From Varroa destructor (taxonomy: Eukaryota > Arthropoda > Arachnida > Mesostigmata > Varroidae): DNA of 64,000 nucleotides. The stretch spans positions 54,016,338 through 54,080,337 of the forward strand of contig NW_019211455.1 in assembly GCF_002443255.2 (NCBI RefSeq), in the 5' to 3' direction. A model generated the notes under the pieces. That model was given only the letters and a program-made list of their open reading frames with translations, did not search any database and was not told the origin of the DNA. Below are positions 38,090 to 52,962 of the stretch, in pieces (within the stretch, counting starts at the first letter, position 1; the number at the start of each line of letters is the position of its first letter). The translations under genes were made by a program, and so were the position numbers.

Positions 38090-38926
38090 GAACCTAAACT
38101 AAATGTCAGTGTATATAAAATACTTGTGTACGCCATTCTACACTTCACAGTGGTTCAAACAGCATTAGGCTGAAATTGGTTCAGAATATTCAGCTTTGCC
38201 GTGCTATTGAACCGCAGTTCTTTTTAGGCTGATTTTAACTTTGATTAGTATTTAGTTGATCAGCTGAAACGAACCCGAAGTCTAATTATAATAAATTGAT
38301 ATCATTTTTCCTGCTATGCATTTATGTCGGTGAGGATTTCTGCATCCGAACCTATAACCGAGAAGATGTCCTGCTGGTATCTCAGAAAGGTTCGTTTTGG
38401 TCTTGATACAATCTAAGTATGTTGCATGTGAGTTTTGCTGTTTCCAAATTAGAATTCTACAGTGGTCTCAATAGTAAATCGATAGTACTTTTGTAAGACT
38501 ACGCCATATGTTACGAGTAAAATATAGTATACAACTGACATTTTTCAAATAACTGCCAGACTATTTCTGCTTACCAGCCCCGACATTGAATCATCTTGAA
38601 TAGTTAGTGTTGATCCTTGACATCATTTTGTGCCTGCTAAAATTGCAAATTTTCTCAACGGGTCTCTCGACGGATCTCCACTCCCTACCAGAAACGATGT
38701 CATACTCTACGTCATATTAATATGTGTGTGCCGAATAAAGGCGATAAGATATCAAAAAAAAATGCTGACACTGACTTTATCTGTCATATATCGTGATTGC
38801 CACTCTTAGCACTAATACAACAATCATCTTTTCTCTACTATAATCACAATAATAACACGCTCCTTGTGCCCATATCATGTACAATACAATCGACAATTTT
38901 CATGTTCTTAAATAGGCACGCGTTTC

Positions 38927-39178
38927 CTAAGCATCGGCTTCCTGCACGTAGGTTGCAGGAAATAGACCTCTCCTGAGCGTCCCGCCTTTCATGGTTTCGC
39001 CATACCACCAGCCGTCAGCGCTTTTCCTAAGGACTCCAACGACGTCACCCTGACGCAGCGATAATTCATCACTGAGACTGGCATTGTAATCATAGAGAAC
39101 TGTGCATCGGGTGAAGATCGATTCTCTTAAGCAGGACGTTCCATTGCTACCTGGTGAGACGCGATGATCGCTAGATTC
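38927..39178 (-). CDS. Nostrin: Nostrin last coding exon: SH3 domain and stop
   Basis: Acceptor ctgtttcgtag. After a 24-residue polar lead comes a full SH3 domain: VLYDYNASLSDELSLRQGD, then GWWYGE and RGLFPATYVQE. The ALYDY, WW and P-x-x-Y positions are present, so the proline-peptide pocket looks intact. TAG is at 38927-38929. A minus-strand AATAAA lies at about 38084-38089. Confidence 0.95.
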   Translation of the reverse strand, partial: ESSDHRVSPGSNGTSCLRESIFTRCTVLYDYNASLSDELSLRQGDVVGVLRKSADGWWYGETMKGGTLRRGLFPATYVQEADA

Positions 39179-42100
39179 CTACGAAACAGACAATTTAAAG
39201 CGAAATACAAAAATATCAGCGAAAGCGTTTTGTCGTGAAAATTTACTTGGAAGTTTTTCAACCCCATAAAAACTCGATTCTTGAAATCCACTTTATTTGT
39301 TTGGAGATATTTCCACGATAAAGCTCATCGACAGAAACTTACCGCTGGAAGTGATTTTAGCAGCTTGCTTAACGTATCAAAAGAGCATTGCAGTAATAGA
39401 AAATTTAACACTAAATTCACAAATAATAACTGATCTGGCTTTTGAGCGACGCTTCAGACTGCAACGGAAACTTCTCAGTAATATAGCCGTGCAACTAAAG
39501 ATTTATAGATAAGAAGGCTACAATTTGACCTCAGGTGTGTCGAAATCGGTATGAGCGATCATCTATTTCAAGCAGAAAAGTCAATGTGCATGTGGACTGA
39601 ACGTAAAAGCAAAAAAAGCAGAAATCTGGGCCTCTTCACCTGATTCTTGGGTTCTGCCTTTGAGTTATGTGATCTCAAAGACGCTGTACAATCAGTTCGC
39701 AAAATCACGTCGTCTCCTTGTTCCGCACTATCGTAGATTGGATTTTCGGACATTCTCTCCGATACGGGCTCCGCATCGCCATCGTCCGAGAATGCTTCAT
39801 CTCCTATTAATGTATCGTAACTTGTTATTCATCAGTGAAAAGTTCCGAGGAAGAATGAGTCAAATCGGAAGAACATAATGATTCAACCCAAGCGACTTCT
39901 TATTCATCTAATCTTCTCAGGGATTTCTCTATTTCACGATGGTACTGCTTTGCGTTTTCGGAAGCCCTATTTTTCCGCCAACACTGAATTCTTCCTATTT
40001 AGGTAAGTACGTCCCACGTACAGCTTCTGTAGTGAATGGTCTCCTTGGCAGATGAATGCAATTAAACGTAGAACTAATATTTGATGGAAGCCTTACCATC
40101 TTCAAAGTCGGAACCCTCGCCGCTCCGATTTATGCCTTCCGACCCCCCAGAATGGACACCTGTACAACAAAAATGATACGTAATAAAACAAACAAAAAAA
40201 GCTGTTGAAAGCAAATATTTCACAGGGTTTTGCTAGACAAAAAATATTATGACTGTACGAACATACAACGGCATGTTGCTAAGGTTTCCCAACTTTTTTT
40301 GGCCTGATGCATGAGTATGTTACGCAATAGCTTCTCCTGATCTCATTTCGTTACCAATCTCTAATTCAGGTCAGCGTCTATGAGTTTTGCCGATTAGTAA
40401 TTAGTGTTTCTTTTATTTTTCACTCTTTTTTTCACGCTACCTTCGGATGAGTCGGAATTCTGCGAATCGGTCCTTTCAAGGTCCGCTGTCGTAGTACCTC
40501 TGGCAATCCATGATGGTATCTTGAGTATCGTCTGAGGATGACCCTGCCGATCTCGGTGTTGTTCAATATGTGCGCTTAGCGGATGTGAGGGTCGTAGCTG
40601 CCCTCCAAGACTCAGAAGAACGCACTGTAGCTTGTAGCGAGTTGCCTCAAGGAAAGCTGGTGGATATGAATTTGAAACACGAATGACGGTAAAGTTAACC
40701 GTTGTGTGTGCAGTTCTGAGAATTTTACTGCTATGAATTATAGAAGACAAAAGATTATCATTAATGTAATCACCTTTAGTACAGTAATTATTGCGAGTAT
40801 TAAAATCAGGTATTGTTTTTATTTAAGGCCTGTAACTACCTAGAGTCTGTTTCAGTTGTCTAAGCTTCTCTTGAACGTCTGCCTGGGCATCTTCATCACC
40901 GAACTTCGACGTCTCTTGAAATACTCTGGCAAGATTTTCGACGCCTTCTCGGCCTTTCCGTTCCACCTCCAAATCTCGCATTACCATCATAAGAAACTTT
41001 TCCAACGATTCCTTCCGTCGATCTAATTGCATTTGGTTTTGTAGGTCTTCCGCCTAAAAAAAGTACCATACTTGAAACTTATCGAGTATATCAGTTTCTT
41101 ATTTGAGAAGCTTCACCGGGGTATGTACAAAACGGCGGGATTTTGCCAACGGGAACAAAAACCAACCGTTATTGTAATTACTCAGGCTGCTTACTTACTA
41201 CGTTACCATTAATGGAATAACGTGTAACACTCTTGTTGTTGCTACGCGGTTTACTCATACGAGGCACCAAAATTGTGCTTTCATCGATGTACGCGTTAAA
41301 AAAAATATGAACAGTATCTCTATGAATTTTTTTCTACAACTCATTCCGTCCCGTCATAGTCTGTTGCCAAATGCATTGTTGACGCTATAACTCTCATTAA
41401 GAAAAACATACAGATGATTTTGTGATAGGTCAGGAGGTGAAGCTCTTCAAAATCGATTGTCAGCAATCAATTTTCAGCGAGAAAATACATTCTATTCGCC
41501 ACGCAAGCCAAGATTTGCGGAAGCAATATCAATAAGATACCAATCTTTGTATGAGATTAGTGACTGGCTTTTTTGTTGTTCAATAACAATAGGTTTCCAA
41601 CATTTAGCTAACGCGGCGAAGGACCAAGACGCACACTTACAAAGACATCTGGAAGGTACTGTTCTGGCACATTTGGCGCGGTGCCCTTCCGCTTCACGAT
41701 TTCGAAGATATCTCCCGTCGGATTCGCTTTTTCGATTGAGCGTTCCAGTCGTTCCGCGCAGCCGGCAGTTGACGGACCTACCTAGAAAAGTAGTCGAAAT
41801 GCCCACATGAACAGATGTGAAAGCAAGCCCTTCAAACAAGCCGGCGGTTCAATGTTGGTAACGTAGTGGTTGCAATAAAAGCGTAAAGCAAACTGCTATG
41901 GACCGTTCGTCGCAGCATCAGTTAAGCTAACTATAAATCCTACAGCTATAACCAAGTATAGGTACAAAGTAGTCCTGAGCTCGTAATCAGAAGGCGGTCA
42001 GGTAATGGTATGACGAATAGCTAATCCGAGTAAATGTTCAACTGACTCGCGCCTGCCAACGTGTAATTGTTACAATTAGTTACTTACCAGAGCAAGACTA

Positions 42101-45100
42101 CATGCGTATCGCTGCATCGCTTCGACAAAACCCATCAGACGCTCACGTTCCATGAGTTCGAAATTGCGCGCGCAATCGTAAACCGAAGCTTCCCACTCTT
42201 GGCGGGATCGTTCAGCGCTGAAATTGTCAGCGTCAATAGTGCATAAAAACAACTTTAATCTTCTCCGTAAACTTTTATAAACGTCTACTTGAAATGTTTT
42301 CAATATTGCAAATTATACATCTTCAACAGAACATCGGACAAATTTTAGGCATGTGCAATATAGCTTAGCGAGCTCAAGAAGCGTTGATCGGAATATATCT
42401 CGTTCTAAAGCATAAGGAACCGATATACATATATGTCTAGAAACCTTAGCCCTATCGTCTGTCACACCGAAACCCTATCAGCATCCTTCTCTCGATGTTA
42501 ACAGAAATAAACGCGAAACATCAGGAAGAAGGCATTTCACAAGGAAGTGACAGATGTTAGCCTCTGTTTGACCCTATGCCCAAACGGGTATACAAACTTT
42601 GTTCAGTGCTCTCTATATTGATCTGTGTAAGCCGCTGAGCTAATCATTCGTTGATTCGAATGATGCACCACGCTAAGCTGGACGACGGCAACGGTTGGAT
42701 AACAATGCTACCAATCCTTAATCAAGACATTTAATATAGTATTGTATTGATGATCGTTAATAAGTTAAATTTTTTTAAAAAATCAATTTATCTTTTGTAC
42801 GCACGCGAGGCAACTCGTATAGTAGAGTACGTCAGCCCTGGCTAAAGCTTCCTCGGCTCGTACTTTTTTCGCCTGAATTTTTACAAGCTCCTTATCTGAC
42901 GACGTCCTTTCAATATCTCCATGTAGCCGTTCAACGTCCCGCTGGTGAATGTAAGCTTGGCGTTTAAGTTTGGCCTCATCGATTCGTTTATCAACTACGA
43001 TTTTCGCTTTTTTATCGACCTGACACTCCATCTGAAGTAAACGGGAGTAGAGGAAAAGATAGTTAATATTAAACCTATTTGCCGTAGCGAAGTGAAGAAG
43101 GCCTAGTAATCCTTGAGTTGTTTAAAAAGTATCAATAACAGACGTATGTATTATATAAATTAGTATATGGATCTTCAGCTTTGTATGAACCGCTTTCGAG
43201 CTTATATAGAGCGAACGATGAATCTTGGTACGTGTTTGATACGCATCCGGGTACCTGAAAATTCATCGTATTTTAAAAAATGCTTTGTAGACGTCTTCTT
43301 TTTTGCATCTTTATTTTGGTGTTTCAAATAGTTTTGGATCCGACTACAGAGCCTCATCTTTCTTCATAGAACAATGTTTACATTTGTTTGTGTGGTCATA
43401 TGCGCTAAATCGCTTCATTCGTCGATAGGAGTATTTCCCTGACACCATGAAAACTAGTCTCCATTTTGAGGTCCAGTATCGCTGTTAGACTCATGAAACG
43501 TTCTCAATGCTGAAGATTTCTATCTAAGTTTAATCCTTATTACAAGTGAACAATGAAAATTGAGCCTACAAAATGAACAAATATATTCCTGACTGCCATC
43601 GCTGTCATGGTAGGGTAGAGGTGTTTTTGTCGACGAAATCAGTCATCGCTGCGTTGGGGGCTTACGAAACTGCAGCCTCTAAACGTAACTATAAGCGATC
43701 GCAAGTATGTGAGAGCAATCTGATTATTTCCCACGCAGGTAAATTTAACCAGCATGTATACTATTTGCCCATTTTGGTTCAGGTAAAGAAAAATTATGCG
43801 GTCGGCATAACAAAACCTATAGAGCATTATCCAGGTAAAATACTACATGATGTCTTAGAAATAATGTAGTTTTGAAGTACCATTAGATATTGTTAAAACG
43901 AATAGGTCTAGCAGGGTAACATATTCCCAGTTAAATTCTCGGCTGGCGTCAACCATGTTGAGTTGCGCAGTTGAGGGTAGCAGTAAAGCGCGACGTCATT
44001 ATCGATACTATGAATTTGTACAGCAGATTTAGCGGCACTTTTTGAGCAGAGAGCATATTCACGATGATAGGTGACCTTCATGATGACGCTATAAACGCCC
44101 ATTATACACGACGAGTCAGTTAGAACGGTGTTGTGACATATATTTATATGATCGACTTAATAGGCGATTTATTTACAGTGAAAGGCATTTGTTAACATAT
44201 TATAGTAAAACGGTATCAATACGTTAATCAAGCAGAGCGAGGTTTCATGGTGAATGAATTCCTATCGATAATTTACATTTTGATTAGTCTATAGGATTTT
44301 AAATAAGGCGGGCTCAACCGCCACGTCGGAATATCTGTATCGGAGAAGCCGTTTTAACTGTCGCACTGTTTTAGCAGGTGTATGTATCAGAGAGCTGCCA
44401 AAATAGGGTCGTTGAATGCCAGCACAAAATTACCAATGACTAGAATAGCGTAAAGAATATCTCAACCTGGGCGATGGAGCAGTTACGTCGAACGGGTGTC
44501 ATACCACCGAGTCGGAACACATTTTACGGTAGGCTAGAGAAAGTGCTGTCAAAAAACGTTCAGCGTTTACGGTCAGTGGGCCTTATGTATGAGTTGATAA
44601 ACCAAATGTTTACAAGTCAAAACAAAAGGGTGCTATATATGTCGGGTGCCATTCGACCCGTATGATGACCCGGTTCATATAATCTTTTCGAGAAGCCGAT
44701 TTATGAAAGCTAGACCTATACAAGTCGGGCGCCAATAACCGAACTGAGCTAGTAGTTGGTGTGGATGTATTATTGATTTGAGTGCGTTTTGTGTTAGGTT
44801 GTTTCGGAACCCGTTAACACATGCTTCTTCGCATTTAACACAGATTGCCTTTAGAGGCATCCGGTATCAAACTAGCCATGCTGTCCTAAGTTTGTCTATT
44901 CAATAAAAATACGAGCAGATAAAATAGACACGAAAATAATAGTGGAAGATGTTCGAATCGAAAAAGAAAACAATATAGTGGAACAGAGATCTGTTAAACT
45001 GTCACATTATATGAATCAAGCTTGAGTTGAATTACTCATGAAACTATTCAAATCCGTTATGGCATATGTTTCGCCCGCCAGCAGACTAATGTAACAATAG

Positions 45101-48100
45101 ATTACAGATTATTTAGAGGCTAGAATGCTTAGTTTAGCACGTAGCTATTGGGTTGTTTTGATGCGCGCAAAGCGCGGTTAAATGAATTAAATTTGAATCA
45201 AATATGAAACGTCTATTCGAAGTCAACACCATTATCATAATAAACATAGAAAAAAAGTTAAAGGCGATTACTGTTGTTATCATTACTAGTCCTACATTCA
45301 AAACAAACATTACTAAGCCTACATCGCAACGAACATAGACAGCCATATCAACTGATAAATGTATGATATGCCTTGACTTTTGCCTAAACAACGCGCTAAG
45401 TTTTCTAGTTGTAGATAACATTTTAACTTACTAATACTGATGATCCTGACGATATTTTCTTCAAAGTTCAAATTTGAAACGTGGCATAACTTCGCAGTTC
45501 CTATGACCTATTTCCCTTGTTTTAATTTGAATGGTTCGCCATGCTCGTATATATAGATGTAATATTACAAGTAATTCTGTATGTAGCAGGATAGAACTAG
45601 ACTCGTATTAAAAGCCGCTTAATAAAATTAAATCACCTATGAGTAAAGTTCCTAGGTGGTTTTCCATATCTGACCTCAAGTAAGGTAAACAAGCGTGAAT
45701 TTTATTTGCAAGCAACATCTGCTAACTACGCCTACATTGAAAACCATATAAATCACTCTCAGATTGAGCTTGGCGTAGTTGACCGAACACGACTAGAGCT
45801 TAATACCCCGCTCTTCATTGTAGATTCCAACAAACATCACAGATAACTTTCGACTCTAACAATAACAGAATGAACAAATTTTCTTTTTACCATAGATTCC
45901 TTTAATGAAAGTATCGAGGCTATATTTACACAAGATATACATACATTTAAGCTATTTATTAAGGCCTAAGGCATGTCTACTGCTATTGTTACTCAGAGCC
46001 TATTAACATCGTATATAACGTTTTTGTAATAGAGATCTAAGACATTTTACAGCCTACGGATGTTTAGGTAAGAAGCCAACTTTGAGATCTAAACGACTAT
46101 CCTAAGTTAGCTTTAAATTAAGGTTGACTATAGGCTTCACAACTTAACTCAACAACATTAACAGATCAGAGTTACATGTTCATTTTGCAATGACACTGCG
46201 GCAAGACGGCGCTAACATCTACGTGATTTTTCGTGTAGCACTCTTCGCAGTGCCGAGGAACGCAGTCGTGCTAATACAAGGAGCCTTGGAAGCCGTTTGT
46301 CACCGTTCGGACACGCGTAACTCGATAGTGATTCGTAAAAAGGGGAATCATTGGCATATTTACTTACAGCGAGATCTGCAGTTTTAACATGCTGTAACAT
46401 AGTCATTAAAGGAAATCGCGGAGCTGCGACACTGGAGAAGCGCGATTCGATAAGCGCGTAAATATGTTTTATTAAAGCGCATACAAGTCGATGTTTTCTT
46501 TCATTAGGATTTCGGCTATTTTTATGACACAATTGAAAATTATGTTGAACTAGATAAGCGTCGTCCCCAGAGAGGTTTTGCGCTTGATAAACGGCTGATT
46601 CAGAGTTTCCCCCTCTGTGTTATATGGTGTACGTCTAGCAAGTTAACCTAATGACCAGTAAAATCCTTAACAATTCCCCTGTTAAGCATTGGGGCGCCAA
46701 CTGAATAAAGTATGACTTGGGATGTCACCCTTCATGTTCTGTACGCTATTTTCCATGTGAGCAGAGGTGAGCGTATGCGTCAGAGAGATGTACTTACAGT
46801 TTTTCTCGCCTTAGCCTGGTTCTCACAGAGATTTCGCAGGGGTTTAACGACCTCCTCGGTAAGAGACAGAGATAATGCTCTGAAAATAGGCATAAAAGGT
46901 GCAACTGCATGTTAGTGGCATGCGTATGCGCAGGCACCGTGGGAAATTTGACAAATAAATAGTCTACAAAAACCCATTTATGTGATGACACTTTAAAAGC
47001 AATAAAAAAAAATATAGTGTTTTACATTGGGAACTTGAATAAATAACCTATTGCATTTCAAATTGGCCTAACCTTAACTTATTAAACACCGGACCCTTTA
47101 AAGTATTCTGCCTATCTTCAAGTGCAGTGGGCATATATCAGCTAATTAGAACGAATTTCAAGACCAACCTGTGGGTTTCAGCCTCGCGTTCCATCTGAAT
47201 AGATACATTGCACCATGCATTTGCCGTCGACCTGCCCTCACACAGTAGAAAAACAATTGGTAATTTGTTCGTGTTTTTAAATCCGGAATTTAACCTGCTA
47301 AGTAGCCAAAGTTATTTCCGGATTCAAACCTAGGCCACTACGTGTCCCTAGGTTTCGAAGGCAAACACATTACTCAGTCCGCCGTTACGACTATATAGTG
47401 ATTGTTTTTTTTGCCTATTCCATGCTTTTTGCAGAGCTAAGCTAGTTAAGAATATTATACCTAGTACCTAATTCCAGTTAACAAGTAACAGCCGTTGTAT
47501 ATGTTTGACCTAGGAAATATCGAGACCATCATAACTGTGTAGCCACACTTAAAACGAGACAAGAAATGGGCACGGCGCCCCATATTTTCCCAAATATACG
47601 TAGATGTAAAGCGTTCAACAATTTGCTCGAATCACTAATTTTTTTTAATTTACTGAACAGTTGGTCCTGCTCAACGATTGCGCATCGGATACTTTAAGGG
47701 GAGCATCAGATTGAAAACTAGGGCACCAATATTATGCATGCAAATTGACCGCTTTTAGAGAAGCATCCAAAAGCTTTATCAAGATTATAAAAACTGCTCG
47801 AACTGCGCGATCGACTACACAAGAAGCTGACGATAGCTGTCGTAGTTATGTTCGTTATATCAGTATGCAGACAGTGTATGTGGCACATACAAAATAGAGC
47901 CAAATGTGGCCTAAAATTTTTCCTACCCGACCGCGTTGGCTTGAGTGGTTTAAGTAAGAGAAAAAAAATACGATTAGCGTTTAGATGTTTTCTTGACCAT
48001 GTAATTGTCGCTACTGACGAAGATTTGTGCCTATGACCCGTTTACGCACACGTTTTTCCGCCAAGAGAACGCCTTAAACCGTCTCTTTTACGTTTACGGT

Positions 48101-51100
48101 AAACTAGTAACGGACGTAACCATTTTCTGGATAATATACATTGTAATGCCATAAGAGAACAAAAAAGGTTGTCATCAGCGTTTCCTTTCAGCAGTCGTGA
48201 TCATATTGGTATTATTGGCAGTTAAACGAACGGTAATACTTGCAGAAAGTATGGGGTATTGAAATGCGTATAAGCTCATGAGAAATTAAAATGCTACTTG
48301 AATAGGGCCCAAGTTTAAAGATGGTTCAAAGTAAAATTTTACCTTTAAACTGGTAAATGAAAGTTTTACTCAGGAGTAGAATTCTGATCTATTCTACGAA
48401 GACCGTCTTCTTATATCTAGTAATGCTCCTCACAAACGCGAATTATTTCATTATATGAACCGTCGTAAAGCAAACGGCGTTTCTACGCTCATGTCTATTG
48501 ACACGATGTTCAGCGAACGATACCATTAGCATAACAGAAAGTAAAATTGTTGATTTGTTAGAGAACATTCGAGACATTTACTTTCTGTATATTACAGTAT
48601 TGTCAAACGGGCTTATCCACGAATAGAGAAGTTTTCGATACCGCTTTTTTCGACTTCGTACAGCCATCAGGCGGATAACCTAGCAACACTCTCCTCTATA
48701 AATGAATAATAATAATCACCTTGCTTTTTTTAAATAGCCCTGGTACACACAACGACAGATAACGGTAAGCGTAGGTCGAACTGTATGAGCAAAAAGTCTG
48801 ATTCTGGAATATCACGGTAGATCTCGTAGAATCGAATCAAATATGACCAGCTACAGACATCGTACAATCATGGCCACTAGAGTACATCTGCTTGGATCAC
48901 GACGACTCAGTTCTACACACGCTAAAGCTACCGACAGCCGGCAGTTAGTTCAAGAAACGCTCACTAGTGACAATAATAATCGTATTTCGGCTTCTCGTTA
49001 AAAACAGCAGACATCTTTTCCATCAAACGTCTATGTGTTACATATATCTGGTCCGATCCGATATTATCGAAGCACACGATAGCAGTGCACAGATTGTTCT
49101 AGCTGTTGTAAAAGGAGCAACGGCGAGCGTTTTCACAGCCTTACATATATGTAATTTCGGCTGATGGGTCGAACGCTTTCGACATCAACGGGCACTATAC
49201 CTAAATGGTGAAACAGTTGACGTTAGCAGATGACGCTAACCAAGTGGACGAGAAACGGAAAATGCATCTATGGCCAGAATTGTGTTGATCGTATTAGAGA
49301 TGGCAGCCATTAGCCGATAGACTCCTCCAAGCGGCCAATACGATTAGCCAATCTATTTAGTGAAGTTGAAACAGGTAAAATTTGACATCAGCCGATTTGG
49401 ATCCACGTGCACAATGCTGACCTAATATATGTGTGTGCCATTCGCTACTGCATATGAAATATATGGGTCAGCCTATTGTAGAGAGTCGATGCCAGATAAT
49501 ATTAGTTAGGGAAACTGAATAGTAATACTAACTATATTGACTAGTAATTTATCACTGCAAACCCGTGTTACATTTTCCGTTTTTTATAGAAGAGGTTTTT
49601 CGAAAAGCTTGTTCGATAAAGGCAGGTATTTTTTGTGAACGCGAACGAAGACAAACATTTCTGGATTTCAAAGTTACCATATAATTTTGAAGATGATGCG
49701 AAATAATGCTCACAAGTATGTTTCACTGATTTGACAGATAGAACATCAGGTATACGAGTTACATTACTTTTTCGTTAGTTTTTTACACTTACCCGATATT
49801 GTCTCTGGCTACTTTGTTTAACTTCACAGCTAACTTGAACAATCCTTTTGCATAAGTGGTCTCTAGTTCAGACCTGAAAAACAAACAATAGCGCGTATGA
49901 ATTGTCTTTTGATACACTAATTGAGGTTCGAAATAAAGTTGAAACGTACCGCGTATTTCGAAAAGCTATTACTAGCTAGTAATGATTAAACCGTTAAGTT
50001 TCTGAGAAATACAATCCTGAGGCAACAGTACCTTCTGATCGCTACACCTTATACTACTACAAACATCACGCAGTCTGTTTCATTTACATTTACATTTCAT
50101 ATACAGTTTATTGCTGCAAGTAGAATGTTATTTTTTTTAATCAAGGGAAAGCAAAAGTCAAGTTCCGCTAAATTACGAAAAACCTTCAGCCAATCGACAA
50201 AGTTCTCTTCTACGATCCTAAGTTCCACTTGCTTTTTTGGCATGACCATCCTCGTTGCCTTGACCAACCGTTTTGTTCCATCCACTGATTCTGCTTTCAG
50301 TCTGTTTAAATTTGCATGATGACCGCCGCTTATTCATTTCACTTTCGAGAGTCATGAGCAGCCCAGTGTTACGGCAGCCTAGGAAGTGTTTTAGGAAATT
50401 CGTGCTCACTTCGCTATTTACCGTGCAGATACGTCCACGTAAAATCATTCTGAAGCGAGAAACAAGCAGCTGGGGAGGTGAACTTTCTCTTCGGTAACCT
50501 TATCAGATGCTCAAGATTGTATTAAACAGCTACGGGAGCCTAGGCATTGTCCAAATGGTCGTTATCACTGTATGTAGGCTTGGCGACATGGATCTAAGTT
50601 GCGCTTCTGGAGTGCCTAAATGACGTTTTCAGTTAAGTTGTTTGTCGGCCAATTGATCGCATGGTAGCTTGGACAAAATGGTGATACCTGGTTCGTATGC
50701 GCGTGCTAAACATAGGAACGCGAAATATCTTATTGCCGAAGTAAAGCTGGACAAAGCAAAGGTCATCGAGGCGCATAGGGATAAGCTCGCCGAAGACGGC
50801 CGACGACTATGGTGTAGTTAAAATGGCGATAAGATTTCACAGGTGAGGCACACCTGTGGGGAAAATCATCTTTCTCGATTCGTTTCACGCAAGCACGTCA
50901 GGGATGTCGATAGCTAGATTGTCAAATCCGATCATTTCGAGTATAAAGTTAATGAGTTCCGTGATTCCGACTCAAACGTTGCAGATATATCAGTGTATCA
51001 AATGAGTGAAATGTAAGCCTTATGCCGAAGATGAGATTTCCTCTGTGTACAACGTCAAGTCGATATGCATCTATCGTATAATAACTATTGCCATATTTGC

Positions 51101-52058
51101 CAAAAAAGGTACATTTAGCTTTCGAATGTCCATATATACCTGCTTAGACAGTATGGATGAAAAATCTTCGAGGAAAAGCCACATCTAGCTATGTGTATGC
51201 GTGCATTACTCCAATTAGTCAGTTCGCTAATTGCAAAGCTAGGGGCTCCGTCTCTTGTGCTGTTTGAATTGAGCTACATTATACGCATATGTAAGTTTCT
51301 CGCAGACCTACTTCACAATCAATCACTGTAGTCATTTCCATTCTACCTACAACAGCGGTAAAACTGTGCAGATCAAGAACTAGCTACATTATAATTCTAC
51401 AGCTCGTTGTGCATATTCACACATGTGCACATATTTAAACAAATGTGGGTTAAACCACCGTGGACAAAGCCATTGTAGGACAAACTTGTGTATTACGGAA
51501 GCACCGAATGGTAACTGTGCAATCATATTATTTCGCATACATACGGAATGATATGATATTTGAGATTTCGCTTCGCACTGCCGAGTTCTTGAAAAGTACA
51601 TACCTCACTACAAGTAGGACCCGGCTGAACAAACGTGAGAAATTATGTAACAGCCAGGACCATAGCAGGCAAAAGAGGAACCAAGCGGGAACTAAACACG
51701 GTGAACGAATCGTCTTATTCGTTGTCAGGTCCAGCTCGCGCTATTCAGCATGTCTCGTCGAAGTATTAATAAGCGTCAATGTTTAAATAGGGAAACAGAG
51801 ACGTCTGGCAAGCCGATCTGTGATCTAGTAGAGATTAAACAACCGAAACAGATACGAATATTCAAAAGGCAACGATGAAAAATCAAAAAACCATTTGCGA
51901 TAAAAGGCCAACGAAACGAAAGCGTCACAGTGCGCTGGTGTTACTTCATGTCGGATTATCTCCGACAAAACGATCTGGAATTGACTTGGAACAAAACGAT
52001 AAGGTTCCGTTAAAGGTGAAATTTAAGGACTGCGCTAAAATTTGGTTCCAAACTCCAC

Positions 52059-52090
<32 letters not shown>

Positions 52091-52930
52091 GTAGGATGAA
52101 GTACATGAATCTCAGTTCGCCAGTTGGAAAAAAGCAACCAAAAAATAGGTCTACATAAAAACTAACTAGTACAAGGCTATTTACTTGGGTTCGTGTTGTA
52201 GAAACAGTTAGTACAATTCTTAACTCAAAAAGTCGTTGGCTACAAAACTAGACGCGTGCCTTGACCATCTAACTTGAGGGGTTATGAGCTTCGTACCCGC
52301 TGACTTGCTACTGCTACGACAAGACTGACACCACTATTCTCAAATGGAAAGCTCCAAGCTAAATAGACGTCTGGCAATAGATGTTCGCCCTCTGTCGCAG
52401 CCCTAATTATTGCGATAGTACGGCTCCTTTGGTCCTATGTAATAGCTACAATGAGTTTATATATTTACTCGCTTCTTCCAGTTCATGTCCTGACCGATTC
52501 TAGGAAGCAAGGAAGGACCAGGAATGCCAGCTATAATTAAATAACAGCAAACATAATCAAATATTGAGAGATATATTGAGAATTACCACGATCTATGCTG
52601 CGTGTAGATGCAACGTGTAATTAAGTAGGCACATGGGCAGCTTCTGTACGTACAGCCGATAATTATACGTGTTTATTAAAACGGAACTCCAATACAGTTA
52701 ATTACAGACGCAAGATTTATGTCAGATAGAGCTGAGGCGACTGGTGGGACCATGATTTATCGTTAACTAAAAGCAGTGCGTACATCATAGTAAAAATAAT
52801 TAAAGGTATCTAGTAAGTGGAAAGCATTAGCAGTCTATTCAATATGCGTTATGTCTCGAGTGAATCAGACGACCCGATTGTATGGCTGGTAAACCACTCG
52901 ATAAATCACGACGCATTAGGCTGTTTCTAC

Positions 52931-52962
<32 letters not shown>

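Noticed and set aside
38939..38961. Eight-base inverted repeat TTCCTGCA/TGCAGGAA at the end of the Nostrin SH3 exon
   Set aside because: It lies within codons of the SH3 C terminus, so the match is probably a coding coincidence.
41457..41810. 117-codon plus and 115-codon minus frames at 41.5-41.8 kb
   Set aside because: They overlap the true Nostrin exon 41641-41781 in other frames and do not match the family.
46212..46532. 106-codon minus frame as a nested gene in a Nostrin intron
   Set aside because: No recognised motif, antisense frame also open, no splice signals tying it to Nostrin.
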